64,000 nt of DNA, taken from NCBI GenBank assembly GCA_963707695.1, contig CAVPQY010000006.1:248001-312000 (forward strand). Direction: 5' to 3'. Origin of the DNA: JAOPZW01 sp963707695. Lineage in GTDB: Bacteria > Actinomycetota > Thermoleophilia > Solirubrobacterales > Solirubrobacteraceae. Positions 18,476 through 27,320 of the stretch are shown here, in pieces (within the stretch, counting starts at the first letter, position 1; each line of letters begins with the position of its first letter). A program made the position numbers and the translations under genes. Under the pieces are notes generated by a model. That model had not been told where the DNA came from and did no database searches. It worked only from the letters and a program-made list of their open reading frames with translations.

Positions 18476-19654
18476 ATGGACCCCGATCACGCCCTCGACG
18501 AGCTCGCGGCCGGCCTGCGCGAGCGCCTGGTCGCCGAGGCGGGGGAGGCGGGCGGGGACGCGGCCGCCGTCCGGGCGCTCGTCGCACGCGAGGCCGCGGT
18601 CCTCGACGAGGGCGCGCGGGCCGCGCTGGCCGACCGGGTCGCCGAGCTCGCGTTCGGCCTCGGGCCCCTCGAGCCGCTGCTGCGCGACCCGGAGGTCGAC
18701 GAGGTGCTCGTCAACGGCGTCGGCCCGGTGTGGGTCGAGCGGCGCGGGCGGCTGGAGCCGGGCGGGCCCGGGTTCGCGAGCGAGGCGGAGCTCCGCCACG
18801 CCATCGAGCGGATCCTGGCGCCGCTCGGGCGCCGCGCCGACGAGGCCGAGCCGCTCTGCGACGCCCGCCTGCCCGACGGGTCGCGCGTGAACGTCGTGCT
18901 GCCGCCCCTGGCGGTCGACGGGCCCGTGCTGACGATCCGGCGCTTCCGCCGGCGCGCCCTCACCTCCGCGGACCTCGTCGCGAACCGCACCTGGCCGGCC
19001 GGCCTGGCCGACGTGCTGGGCGCCGCCGTCCGCGCCCGTCTGTCGATCCTCGTGGCGGGCGGGACCGGGTCGGGCAAGACCACGACGCTGAACGTCCTGT
19101 CGTCCTTCGTCCCGCCGGACGAGCGCCTCGTGACGATCGAGGACACCGCCGAGCTGCGGCTCGTCCAGCCCCACGTCGTCCGGCTCGAGGCGCGTCCGCC
19201 CAGCGTCGAGGGCCGCGGCGAGGTGACGATCCGGCGCCTCGTGCGCAACGCGCTGCGCATGCGTCCGGACCGCATCGTCGTCGGCGAGGTCCGCGGCGGC
19301 GAGGCCCTCGACATGCTCCAGGCCATGGCGACGGGCCACGACGGCTCGCTCGGCACGATCCACGCGGGGTCCCCGGAGGAGGCGATCCGCCGACTGGAGA
19401 CGCTCGCCCTCATGGCCGGCGTCGGCCTGCCGCACCGCGCGATCCGCGACCAGGTGGCCGATGCCCTCGACCTCGTGGTGCACCAGGCGCGTCTCGCCGA
19501 CGGCGCGCGTCGCGTGCTGGCCGTCGCGGAGGTCGTCCGGGTGGCCGGTGGCCCGGCCACCCGCGTGCTCTACGACGCGCGGCCTGAGCGCCCGCGCTGG
19601 CGGCCGCCGGCGACGGGGCGCGTGGCCGAAGCGCTGGGCGAGTGGCGGCCGTGA
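18476..19654 (+). CDS. cpaF: CpaF/TadA secretion ATPase of the Flp pilus
   Basis: A 392-residue GSPII_E/VirB11-type hexameric ATPase that powers Tad pilus assembly from the cytoplasmic face. The N-terminal domain carries FGLGPLEPLLRDPEVDEVLV. The ATPase shows Walker A VAGGTGSGKTTTLN (residues about 193-206), the Asp box TIEDTAELRL, Walker B RPDRIVVGEVRGGEALD, and the His box GHDGSLGTIHAGSPEEAI. All catalytic motifs are intact. ATG 18476 is the usual start for the length; TAGTGC is 4 nt upstream. tadB follows after 13 bp, so the three genes form one transcript. Confidence 0.93.
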   Translation: MDPDHALDELAAGLRERLVAEAGEAGGDAAAVRALVAREAAVLDEGARAALADRVAELAFGLGPLEPLLRDPEVDEVLVNGVGPVWVERRGRLEPGGPGFASEAELRHAIERILAPLGRRADEAEPLCDARLPDGSRVNVVLPPLAVDGPVLTIRRFRRRALTSADLVANRTWPAGLADVLGAAVRARLSILVAGGTGSGKTTTLNVLSSFVPPDERLVTIEDTAELRLVQPHVVRLEARPPSVEGRGEVTIRRLVRNALRMRPDRIVVGEVRGGEALDMLQAMATGHDGSLGTIHAGSPEEAIRRLETLALMAGVGLPHRAIRDQVADALDLVVHQARLADGARRVLAVAEVVRVAGGPATRVLYDARPERPRWRPPATGRVAEALGEWRP

Positions 19655-19667
19655 CCGCGCGCCGCGC

Positions 19668-20528
19668 ATGACCGGCGCCATGCTGCTGGCCGCCGTCGCC
19701 GCGGCGCTCGGCGTGCTCGCGGCGTGGGACGCGGTCGTCGCGCTCGGCGATCCGGCGCTCGGCCCGCGGCTCGTGCGCGTCCTCGCGCCGCTGCGGCTCG
19801 CGGGCGCCGGGGGGCGGCCCGCGTCCGCGCTGGAGCGACGCCGGCTCGCGCTCGTCGGGGCGGCGACGCTGCTCGCCGCGGGCTGGCTCGTCGCCGGCCC
19901 GTTCGCCGGCCTGGCCCTCGCCGCGGCGGGGCCGTGGGTCGTCCGCCGCGCGCTGGCCGCGAGGGAGGCCCGGTGGCGCCGGGCGCTCGCGGCGACCGCC
20001 CCGCACGTCGCCCGCGCGCTGGCGGACGCGCTGGCCGGGGGCCATGCGCTGCGCGGTGGGCTCGACGCGGCCGCCCGCCACGGCGGGGTGCCCGAGCCCG
20101 GCGGGGCCGAGCTGCGGGCGGCGGCCGCCGCCCTCGAGGCGGGCGCGTCCACGGAGGACGTCCTCGAGCGCCTGCGTCGCCGGGCCGACGACCCGGGCTG
20201 GGACACCCTCGTCGCCGGCGCGCTGCTGCAGCGCGACACCGGCGGGGATCTCGCGCGCCTGCTCCGCGACGTCGCGACGGCGCTCGAGGACGGCGCCCGC
20301 GCCCGGCTCGACGCCCGCGGCGCGACCGCCCAGGCCCGGGCGACGGCGACCATCGTCACGGCCATGCCGGTCGGCGCGGCGGTCCTCGCGGAGCTCGCGG
20401 CGCCGGGCTCGCTCGCCGCGCTCGCGGGCCGGCCCGCCACGGCGGCGCTCGCGCTGGGCGCCGTCGCCCTGCAGGTGACGGGCCTGCTCGTCGTGCGCCG
20501 CCTGGCCCGGACCGGGCCGGCCGCCTGA
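19668..20528 (+). CDS. tadB: Tad pilus inner-membrane platform protein TadB
   Basis: A 286-residue type II secretion F-domain membrane protein. Two N-terminal membrane helices (LLAAVAAALGVLAAWDAVVA; LALVGAATLLAAGWLVAG) precede the cytosolic F domain (LAATAPHVARALADALAGGHALRGGLDAAA ... DTGGDLARLLRDVA), and two helices end the protein. The Asp/Gly pattern RDTGGDLA is typical of the family. ATG 19668 follows cpaF by 13 bp and the stop overlaps the tadC start by one base. It forms the membrane platform with TadC, driven by CpaF. Confidence 0.85.
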   Translation: MTGAMLLAAVAAALGVLAAWDAVVALGDPALGPRLVRVLAPLRLAGAGGRPASALERRRLALVGAATLLAAGWLVAGPFAGLALAAAGPWVVRRALAAREARWRRALAATAPHVARALADALAGGHALRGGLDAAARHGGVPEPGGAELRAAAAALEAGASTEDVLERLRRRADDPGWDTLVAGALLQRDTGGDLARLLRDVATALEDGARARLDARGATAQARATATIVTAMPVGAAVLAELAAPGSLAALAGRPATAALALGAVALQVTGLLVVRRLARTGPAA

Positions 20529-21445
20529 TGCCCGCGACGCTCCTCGCCGCGCTCGCCGGGGCCCTCGCCGGCGTCGCGCTGGTCGACGCGGCCGTCGCGC
20601 TGGTGGCGGCCCGGGGCGGGCGGACGTCGGCTCGGGAGGCGGGCGCGGGCCCGCGCGGGGCGACGTCCCGGTCGTCGAGCGGGGCCGGCGGGTCCTCGGC
20701 CCGCCCGGGCGGCCCGCCGGTGCCGAGCGCCCTCGCGGCGCTCCTCGTGGGCGCCGGTCGCCGCACCGGCGCGCCGCGCGTCGCGGCCGACCTCGCCGTC
20801 CGGCTCGACGCCGCCGGCCGGCCGGGCGGCCTCGCCGTCGAGGACGTCGCGGCCTTGAAGGGCGGCGCGGCGCTGGCCGGGGTGCTCGCCGCCGGGTCAC
20901 TGGCGCCGCTCCTGCCCGGCCGCCTGGGCGCCGCGCTGCTCGTCGCGCTGCCCGCGGCCGGGTTCCTGGGCCCCGACCTCTGGCTGCGGCGGCTGACCGC
21001 GGCGCGCGGGCAGGCCATGGCCTCCGAGCTGCCCGACGTGCTGGACCTCCTCCGCGTCGCGGTCGAGGCCGGGCTGCCCGCCTCGCGGGCGCTGGCCGAG
21101 GTCGGGCGACGCCGGCCGGGTCCCCTGGCCGGGGAGCTGCGGGCCGCGGCGGCGCGCGCGCAGGCCGGCCAGCCGCGGACCGAGGCGCTCGCGCTGCTGC
21201 AGGCGCGCTGCCCGACCCCGGGCGTGGCGCCGCTCGTCGCGGCGCTGGGCCGGGCCGAGCGCCACGGAGCGCCACTCGGACCGGCCCTGGCGGCGCTGGC
21301 GGCGGACGCCCGGGCGTCCGAGACCCAGCGCGTCCGCGATCGCGCCGCCCGCGCGGCGCCGCGCATCCAGCTCGCCGTCGCCCTGCTCCTCGTCCCCGCG
21401 GTGATGCTCCTCGTCGCCGCGGCGCTCGTCGCCGGGCTCACCTGA
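20528..21445 (+). CDS. tadC: Tad pilus inner-membrane platform protein TadC
   Basis: A 305-residue partner of TadB in the same F-domain family. An N-terminal helix (LLAALAGALAGVALVDAAVA) is followed by a Ser/Gly/Arg-rich linker, a helix pair near residues 115-150, the F domain (SELPDVLDLLRVAVEAGLPASRALAEVG ... GAPLGPALAALAADARASE) and a final helix pair (LAVALLLVPAVMLLVAAALV). ATG 20528 shares its A with the tadB stop. No Flp pilin, prepilin peptidase or TadE/F gene follows before mraZ, so the locus here is incomplete. Confidence 0.83.
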   Translation: MPATLLAALAGALAGVALVDAAVALVAARGGRTSAREAGAGPRGATSRSSSGAGGSSARPGGPPVPSALAALLVGAGRRTGAPRVAADLAVRLDAAGRPGGLAVEDVAALKGGAALAGVLAAGSLAPLLPGRLGAALLVALPAAGFLGPDLWLRRLTAARGQAMASELPDVLDLLRVAVEAGLPASRALAEVGRRRPGPLAGELRAAAARAQAGQPRTEALALLQARCPTPGVAPLVAALGRAERHGAPLGPALAALAADARASETQRVRDRAARAAPRIQLAVALLLVPAVMLLVAAALVAGLT

Positions 21446-21528
21446 CGGCCCGGGACGGGTCCCACGCGAGCGCGCCTCCCACGACGCCCCACCGGCACCG
21501 CACACCCGGCGGACGGAACCGGCCCGCG

Positions 21529-21577
21529 CCTGCAAGACCGCGTGCACGGCGGGGCTCCTGCACGACCGCGTGCGCGA
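21529..21577. repeat. Imperfect 21-bp direct repeat upstream of mraZ
   Basis: CCTGCAAGACCGCGTGCACGG (21529-21549) recurs as CCTGCACGACCGCGTGCGCGA (21557-21577), a 28-bp period with three differences. The 374-bp gap 21446-21819 holds this repeat and the mraZ promoter and no plausible gene. Role unknown; possibly a regulator site. Confidence 0.4.
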
Positions 21578-21668
21578 TCAGGCCCCATGGGGGTGACACG
21601 GCGGATCCCCGAGAACCCCGACCGGGACGGCGAATCGTGGGGTCAGGCGGTCCTCATGTGGACATCTG

Positions 21669-21720
21669 TGGGAGGGAATGTGCAGCTGGGGTTGCTGTGT
21701 GGGAGATCGTGGGGTAGCGT
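21669..21720 (+). promoter_or_regulatory. mraZ promoter with MraZ boxes in the spacer
   Basis: TTGCTG (21692-21697), 17-bp spacer and TAGCGT (21715-21720) form a good promoter. MraZ-type boxes TGGGA (21700-21704) and TGGGG (21710-21714), separated by 5 bp, fill the spacer; another TGGGA at 21669-21673 is three helical turns away. MraZ binds TGGGN repeats spaced by 5 bp and represses its own operon, so autoregulation of the dcw cluster is expected. Confidence 0.65.
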
Positions 21721-21819
21721 GCCGCCAGCGGACCGGGGTGGAGGGGCTCCTCCCACTCCTCCACCTCGGTCCGCGCTTCACCTTCCAGCCCGCTCGCACG
21801 GGATGCGCGAGACGAGCAC

Positions 21820-22254
21820 GTGGCCTTCCGCGGCACCTTCGACTACAGCCTCGACGCGAAGAACCGGCTCACCGTGCCGGCCAAGTTCCGGGCTTCGCTC
21901 TCCGACGGCGTGGTCCTCGCGAAGGGCATCGAGCCGTGCGTCGCGATCTGGCCCCCGGCGGCCTACGACGCCTACACGCAGTCGGCGCTCCAGGGGATGC
22001 ACCCGGTCTCGGCCGAGGCGCAGAAGCTCAAGCGCTTCTTCGCCGCCAACGCGCACGACACCGAGCTCGACAGCGCCGGTCGCGTCATGCTCCCGAGCTT
22101 CCTGCTGGACCACGGCGGCCTGGGCAAGGAGGTCGTCGTCACGGGCGCCGACGACCGCCTCGAGGTCTGGGACCGCGGCCGCTGGGCCGAGTACAACACC
22201 GCCCTCGCCGACGACGTCGCGGGCATCACCGCCGCCCTGGGCCATGCTGGGTGA
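21820..22254 (+). CDS. mraZ: Transcriptional regulator MraZ
   Basis: A 144-residue protein with two AbrB-like swapped-hairpin domains, each with the DxxxR signature: YSLDAKNRLTVPAKFR (residues about 9-24) and TELDSAGRVMLPSFLL (about 84-99). It forms a ring that binds TGGGN repeats and represses the division and cell-wall operon. GTG 21820 is the start that gives the usual MAFRGTFDYSLD opening. It is the first gene of the dcw cluster, about 93 nt after its promoter, and ends 1 bp before rsmH. Confidence 0.92.
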   Translation: MAFRGTFDYSLDAKNRLTVPAKFRASLSDGVVLAKGIEPCVAIWPPAAYDAYTQSALQGMHPVSAEAQKLKRFFAANAHDTELDSAGRVMLPSFLLDHGGLGKEVVVTGADDRLEVWDRGRWAEYNTALADDVAGITAALGHAG

Positions 22255-22255
22255 G

Positions 22256-23206
22256 ATGGCCCTCGACCACGTCCCCGTCCTGGCCGCCGAGCTCCTGGAG
22301 CTCCTCGACCCCCGCCCGGGCGAGGTCGCGGTCGACGGCACCTTCGGCGGCGGCGGTCACGCGCGCCTGGTGGCCGACCGCCTCGGCCCGACGGGCGAGC
22401 TGATCGCCATCGACCGCGACCCCGCGGCCGCGGCGCGGTTCGCGACCTTCGCCGACGAGGCCCCGTGCCGCACGCGCTTCGTGGCCGCGCCCTTCGCCGA
22501 CGCGCTGGAGGCGCTGGCCGCCGAGGGCGTCCGCGCCGACGTCGCCTACCTCGACCTCGGCATGTCCTCGATGCAGGTCGACGAGCCCGGTCGCGGGTTC
22601 TCCTACGCCCACGCCGCGCCGCTGGACATGCGGATGGACCCGACGCAGGGCCCGAGCGCCGCCGACGCCGTCAACACGTGGGAGGCGCGGCGCCTGGCCC
22701 GCGTCCTGCGCGACTTCGGCGAGGAGCGCTACGCCGACCGCATCGCCCGCGCCATCGCCCGCGAGCGGGCGCGGGAGCCCATCACCACGACGGACCGCCT
22801 CGTCGACGTCGTCACGGAGGCGATCCCGGTCCCCGCGCGGTTCGCCGGCGGCCACCCCGCCAAGCGCACCTTCCAGGGGCTGCGCATCGCGGTCAACGAC
22901 GAGCTCGGCCAGCTCGAGCGCGCCCTCCCGGCCGCCTGGCAGCTTCTCGACGGAAACGGCCGATTTGCAGGGATCTCGTTCCACTCCCTGGAAGACCGTC
23001 GCGTGAAGCGGTTCCTCGCGGCCCGCGCCCAGGGATGCATCTGCCCGCCCGACCTCCCCGTGTGCGCCTGCGGCCGCACGCCCGAGGCCGAACTCCTGAC
23101 CCGCAGGTCCGTCACCGCCTCGCCCGAGGAGGTGGCCGTCAACCCGCGCGCGAAGTCGGCCCGGCTGCGCGCCGCACGGAAGCTCGAGAGGTCCGACCAG
23201 CCATGA
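22256..23206 (+). CDS. rsmH: 16S rRNA (cytosine(1402)-N(4))-methyltransferase
   Basis: A 316-residue S-adenosylmethionine-dependent methyltransferase acting on C1402 of 16S rRNA in the ribosomal P site. Seen are the family start HVPVLAAELLELL, SAM motif VDGTFGGGGHARL, LDLGMSSMQVDEPGRGFSY, the FAGGHPAKRTFQGLRIAVNDEL block, and FHSLEDRRVKRFL. ATG 22256 is chosen to place HVPVL at the conserved distance; ATG 22244 would overlap mraZ. It overlaps ftsL by 4 bp. Confidence 0.93.
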   Translation: MALDHVPVLAAELLELLDPRPGEVAVDGTFGGGGHARLVADRLGPTGELIAIDRDPAAAARFATFADEAPCRTRFVAAPFADALEALAAEGVRADVAYLDLGMSSMQVDEPGRGFSYAHAAPLDMRMDPTQGPSAADAVNTWEARRLARVLRDFGEERYADRIARAIARERAREPITTTDRLVDVVTEAIPVPARFAGGHPAKRTFQGLRIAVNDELGQLERALPAAWQLLDGNGRFAGISFHSLEDRRVKRFLAARAQGCICPPDLPVCACGRTPEAELLTRRSVTASPEEVAVNPRAKSARLRAARKLERSDQP

Positions 23207-24164
23207 CCCCGCCCCCGTCGAACGCCGGCACGGCGACCGCCGGTCGCCTGCGCACCGGGACCGCGCCGCGCGCGCCCCGTCGCGCCTCCGGCCCGGCCGT
23301 CCGCCGCCGTCCCGCGGGCCGGGCGGGCGGGTCCGCCGCCGCGCCCGGCCGCTTCGAGGTCTTCGTCCGCGGGCTGCCCGACGCGCGCTGGCTGGATCGC
23401 CTGCTGCGCGGCCGCGCGTGGATCGCCCTCGTGGCCTGCGCCCTCATGGGCATCGTCTTCCTGCAGGTCTCGCTGCTGAAGCTCAACTCCGGGATCAGCC
23501 GCGCGGTCACGGCCGCGGACACGCTCGAGCGCCAGAACAGCCAGCTGCGGGCCGACGTCTCCTCCCTCGAGGGCGAGAACCGCGTCCAGGACGCCGCCGC
23601 CCGCTCGGGCCTCGTGCTGCCCGGTCCCGGCGAGGTGACCTTCATCGACGCGCGCCACGGCAGCGACGCCCGCGCGGCGAGCGCCATCCGGACCCCGGAC
23701 GAGCAGCGCGCCGCCCTGGTGGCCGACCAGTGGCACGCCCACATGCTCGGCTGGGGGACGACGGGCACGTCCGCGACGGCGACCGGCGCGACGTCCGCCG
23801 CCGCGCCCGGGACCACCGCCTCGGCGGGCACGGGCGGCCCGAGCGCCACCGCGACGCCCGCCGCGGCCGTCGCCGGCGCCGCGTCCGCGGGAACCGCCAC
23901 CACGACCGGCACGACGAGCGCCGCCGGCGCGACCGGCACGACCGCGACCGGCACGACCGGCACGACCGGCACGACCGGCACGACCGGCACCCCCGGGACG
24001 ACCGGCACCGGCACGCCCGGCACCAGCGCGACCGCCGGCACGACCGGCACGACGGGCACCACCGGCACCGCCCAGCCCGGCACGACGGCGTCGACCGGCT
24101 CCGGCACGACCGGCCCAGCGGGACCAGCGGGACGGGCGCCCTCGCGGCCCCCACGGGCGGCTGA
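23203..24164 (+). CDS. ftsL: FtsL-like divisome protein with long Thr/Gly tail
   Basis: ATG 23203 gives a basic N-terminal tail, one membrane helix (WIALVACALMGIVFLQVSLL, residues about 75-95) and the coiled coil and end typical of FtsL (LERQNSQLRADVSSLEGENR, then GLVLPGPGEVTFIDA). FtsL is normally about 100-130 residues. Here the external end continues as a Thr/Gly/Ala tail of more than 120 residues with TGTTGTTG repeats. As read, the frame passes into ftsI without a stop. A shift near 24113 (one missing base) gives SGTSGTGALAAPTGG and a stop overlapping the ftsI ATG. It links the divisome with FtsI, encoded next. Confidence 0.75.
23950..23985 (+). repeat. Four perfect copies of GGCACGACC inside ftsL
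   Basis: Four tandem 9-bp units code for Gly-Thr-Thr triplets; degenerate copies extend the array on both sides (about 23900-24110). Such an array can change length by slippage. Confidence 0.8.
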
Positions 24165-25825
24165 TGGCGGTCATCGAGCGCCGCATCGGACTGCTCTTCG
24201 CCGCGTTCCTGGCCCTTCTCGTCCTCGCCGGGGCCCGCGCCGCCTGGCTCGGCGTCGTCCGCGGCGACAGCCTCGCCAGCGCGGCGGCCTCGCAGCAGAC
24301 CCAGTCGCTCCCGCTGCCCGCCCCGCGCGGCACGATCACCGACCGCAACGGCGTCGAGCTCGCCGTGTCCGAGCCCGCCGACGACGTCTCGGCCACGCCC
24401 TACCTCGTCAAGGACCCCGTCCGCGTCGCCGCGAAGCTCGCGCCGCTGCTGCACCGCAGCGCCGACGACCTCACGAAGCTCCTCGCCCGGCGCGACCGCG
24501 GGTTCGTCTACCTGCGCCGCGAGCTGCCGGCCCGCGACGCCGACCGCGTGCGCAAGCTGCGTCTGACCGGGATCCAGCTCACCCCGGGCCACCTGCGCGA
24601 CTACCCGCGCGGCCCGCTGGCCTCGCAGGTCCTCGGCGTGGTCGGCACCGACGGCGAGGGGCTGTCCGGCCTGGAGTACGCCCAGGACCACCTGCTGCGC
24701 GGGACGGACGGCGAGCGCCGCCTGGTCAAGGACGCCCTCGGCCAGAACATCGAGGTCCGCGACACGAAGCGCTCGGTCCCCGGCGCCGGCGTGCAGCTGA
24801 CGCTCGACGCCGCGATCCAGGACCAGGTCGAGCAGACCCTCGGCCAGGTCGGGCAGGCCTACCGCCCGAAGGGCGCCACCGCCTTCGTCATGGACCCGGA
24901 GGACGGCGAGGTCCTCGCCCTGGCGAACTGGCCGCGCGTCGACGCCAACGCCCCGGCGCAGGCGCCCCCCTACGCCAGCCAGGACCGCGCCGTCGGCTAC
25001 ACCTACGAGCCCGGCTCGACGTTCAAGGCCTTCACGGTCGCCGGGGCGCTGGAGGACCGCAAGGTCACGCCGACGACGACGTTCGACCTGGCCCCGGAGA
25101 TCAAGGTCGCCGACCGCACGATCGGCGAGTCGCACCCGCGCGGCTACGAGCGCCTGACCACGGGCGACATCCTGGCCCAGTCGAGCAACGTCGGCGCGGT
25201 CACGATCGGCCTGCGCGAGGGCGCCACGCGCTTCGACCACTGGATCCGCCAGTTCGGCTTCGGGCGGCGGACCGGCGTCGCGCTGCCCGGGGAGGAGCGC
25301 GGCCTCGTGCTCCCCGTCTCGAAGTACTCGGGCTCGACGATGGGCAACCTGCCCATCGGGCAAGGCCTCGCCGTCACGCCGATGCAGATGGCCCAGGCCT
25401 ACGCGGCGATCGCGAACGGCGGCGTCCTGCGCCGGCCGCAGCTCCTGCGCCGCGTCGACGGCGAGGCGGTCGAGCGCCCGGCCGGGCGGCGCATCATCTC
25501 GGAGCGGACGGCCGAGCAGCTGCGGGTCATGCTCGAGGGCGCCTTCGCCCCCGGGGGCACGGCGTCGGAGGTCTCGATCCCCGGGTACGAGCTGGCGGGC
25601 AAGACCGGCACGTCCAACAAGATCGACGCGACCACCGGCGAGTACTCCAAGTCGCGCTACATCGCGTCGTTCATGGGCTTCGCCCCGGCGCTGCACCCCA
25701 AGCTCCTGGTCGGCGTCGTCGTCGACGAGCCCCAGGGCGACATCTACGGCGGCCAGGTCGCCGCGCCCGCGTTCGGGAAGATCACGTCGTTCGCGCTGTC
25801 CTACCTCGGCATCCCGCCGCGGTGA
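24164..25825 (+). CDS. ftsI: Septal peptidoglycan transpeptidase FtsI (PBP class B)
   Basis: A 553-residue class B penicillin-binding protein that crosslinks septal peptidoglycan. An N-terminal membrane helix (RRIGLLFAAFLALLVLAGAR) precedes a dimerisation domain (APRGTITDRNGVELAVS). The transpeptidase domain has SxxK as GSTFKAF (Ser about 285), SxN as AQSSNVG and KTG as AGKTGTSNK (about 480). There is no PASTA domain. ATG 24164 overlaps the ftsL stop. All active-site motifs are intact. Confidence 0.95.
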   Translation: MAVIERRIGLLFAAFLALLVLAGARAAWLGVVRGDSLASAAASQQTQSLPLPAPRGTITDRNGVELAVSEPADDVSATPYLVKDPVRVAAKLAPLLHRSADDLTKLLARRDRGFVYLRRELPARDADRVRKLRLTGIQLTPGHLRDYPRGPLASQVLGVVGTDGEGLSGLEYAQDHLLRGTDGERRLVKDALGQNIEVRDTKRSVPGAGVQLTLDAAIQDQVEQTLGQVGQAYRPKGATAFVMDPEDGEVLALANWPRVDANAPAQAPPYASQDRAVGYTYEPGSTFKAFTVAGALEDRKVTPTTTFDLAPEIKVADRTIGESHPRGYERLTTGDILAQSSNVGAVTIGLREGATRFDHWIRQFGFGRRTGVALPGEERGLVLPVSKYSGSTMGNLPIGQGLAVTPMQMAQAYAAIANGGVLRRPQLLRRVDGEAVERPAGRRIISERTAEQLRVMLEGAFAPGGTASEVSIPGYELAGKTGTSNKIDATTGEYSKSRYIASFMGFAPALHPKLLVGVVVDEPQGDIYGGQVAAPAFGKITSFALSYLGIPPR

Positions 25826-25847
25826 GCGGGGCGCCCGCCGCCCGCTC

Positions 25848-25853
25848 TACGCT
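25848..25853 (+). promoter_or_regulatory. -10 element TACGCT before murE
   Basis: TACGCT ends 9 nt before ATG 25863, suggesting an internal leaderless promoter for murE and the genes behind it. Confidence 0.35.
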
Positions 25854-25862
25854 CCTGCGCTG

Positions 25863-27320
25863 ATGCTGCTCGCCGACGTCGTCCCCGGCGCTCGCGTCGC
25901 CGCCGGCGTCCTGGCCCGCCCGCCGGGCGACGTCGAGGTGACCTCGCTCGCCTTCGACGCCCGCGCCGTGGAGCCGGGCGCGCTCTTCTTCTGCGTCCCG
26001 GGCTTCACCCGCGACGGGCACGACTTCGCGCCCGAGGCGGTCGCCCGCGGCGCCGTCGCCCTGGTCGTGCAGCGGCCGCTCGGGCTGGGCGTCCCGGAGG
26101 TCCTCGTCGACGACGTGCGCCGCGCGATGGCGCCGGCGGCCGCCCGCCTGGCCGGCGACCCCACGGCCGCCCTGAGGACCGTCGGCATCACCGGCACGAA
26201 CGGCAAGACGACGACGGCCTTCCTCGTCCGCGCGCTGCTGGAGGCGGGCGGGCTGCGGACCGGCCTGCTGGGGACGGTCGGCACGATCGTGGGCGGGCGC
26301 CGCGACGACGCCGTCCGGACGACGCCCGAGGCGATCGACCTCCAGCGGACGTTCGCCGCGATGCGCGACGCCGGCGACGCGGCGGTCGTCATGGAGGTCT
26401 CCTCGCACGCGCTGGCGCTCGCGCGCGCCGACGCCATCCACTGGGACGTGGCGGTGTTCACGAACCTCTCCCAGGACCACCTCGACTTCCACGCCGACAT
26501 GGAGGACTACTTCCAGGCCAAGCGGCGGCTGTTCCTCGAGGGCGCGCCTGCGGTGCGGGTGGTCAACGTCGACGACGAGCACGGGCTGCGCCTGGCCGCG
26601 GAGTTCCCCGACGCCGTGACGGTCGGCCTCGAGCGCCCCGACGCCGACCTGCGGGCGACCGACCTGCGCCCGAGCGCATCGGGCACGCGCTTCCGCGCGG
26701 GCGACCTCGAGCTCACGGTGCCCCTGCCGGGGCGCTTCAACGTCCTCAACGCCCTCTGCGCGGTGGCCTCGGCGCGCGCGCTGGGCGTCGGCGACGAGGC
26801 GATCGCCGCCGGCCTGGCCGGGGCCGAGCTGGCGCCCGGGCGCTTCGAGCCCGTCGACGAGGGCCAGCCCTTCGCGGTGCTCGTGGACTACGCGCACACC
26901 CCGGACTCCCTCGAGCACGTCCTGCGGGCCGCGCGCGGCCTGAGCGAGGGTCGCGTCCTCGTGGTCTTCGGCGCCGGCGGCGACCGCGACCGGGCCAAGC
27001 GGCCGCTCATGGGCGCGGCCGCCGCGGCGCTGGCCGACCACGTCGTCGTCACCTCCGACAACCCGCGCTCGGAGGACCCCGGCACGATCATCGCGGAGGT
27101 CCTGGAGGGCACCCGCGGCGCCCGCGACCGCGCCGAGGTCGAGGCGCTCCCGGACCGCCGCGAGGCCATCGCCCGCGCCGTCGAGCTGGCCCGGCCGGGC
27201 GACGTGGTCGTCGTCGCGGGCAAGGGCCACGAGCAGGGCCAGGAGCTCGCCGGCGGCCGCAAGGTCCCCTTCGACGACGCCACCGTCGCGCGCGAGGCCC
27301 TCCGCGCGCTGCCCGCCTGA
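25863..27320 (+). CDS. murE: UDP-MurNAc-tripeptide synthetase, mDAP-adding type
   Basis: A 485-residue Mur ligase that adds the third amino acid to UDP-MurNAc-L-Ala-D-Glu. The ATP site is GITGTNGKTTTAF (residues about 112-124), followed by MEVSSHALAL, NLSQDHLDFH (carbamylated-Lys region nearby), DYAHTPDSLEHVL and the specificity motif DNPRSEDP. DNPR is the signature of meso-diaminopimelate enzymes, so this cell wall probably carries mDAP. The stop overlaps murF by one base. Confidence 0.95.
   Translation: MLLADVVPGARVAAGVLARPPGDVEVTSLAFDARAVEPGALFFCVPGFTRDGHDFAPEAVARGAVALVVQRPLGLGVPEVLVDDVRRAMAPAAARLAGDPTAALRTVGITGTNGKTTTAFLVRALLEAGGLRTGLLGTVGTIVGGRRDDAVRTTPEAIDLQRTFAAMRDAGDAAVVMEVSSHALALARADAIHWDVAVFTNLSQDHLDFHADMEDYFQAKRRLFLEGAPAVRVVNVDDEHGLRLAAEFPDAVTVGLERPDADLRATDLRPSASGTRFRAGDLELTVPLPGRFNVLNALCAVASARALGVGDEAIAAGLAGAELAPGRFEPVDEGQPFAVLVDYAHTPDSLEHVLRAARGLSEGRVLVVFGAGGDRDRAKRPLMGAAAAALADHVVVTSDNPRSEDPGTIIAEVLEGTRGARDRAEVEALPDRREAIARAVELARPGDVVVVAGKGHEQGQELAGGRKVPFDDATVAREALRALPA

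Noticed and set aside
23900..24110. CRISPR-like or satellite array
   Set aside because: Units are 9 bp, contiguous and in-frame Gly-Thr-Thr codons with no spacers; it is a coding repeat in ftsL.
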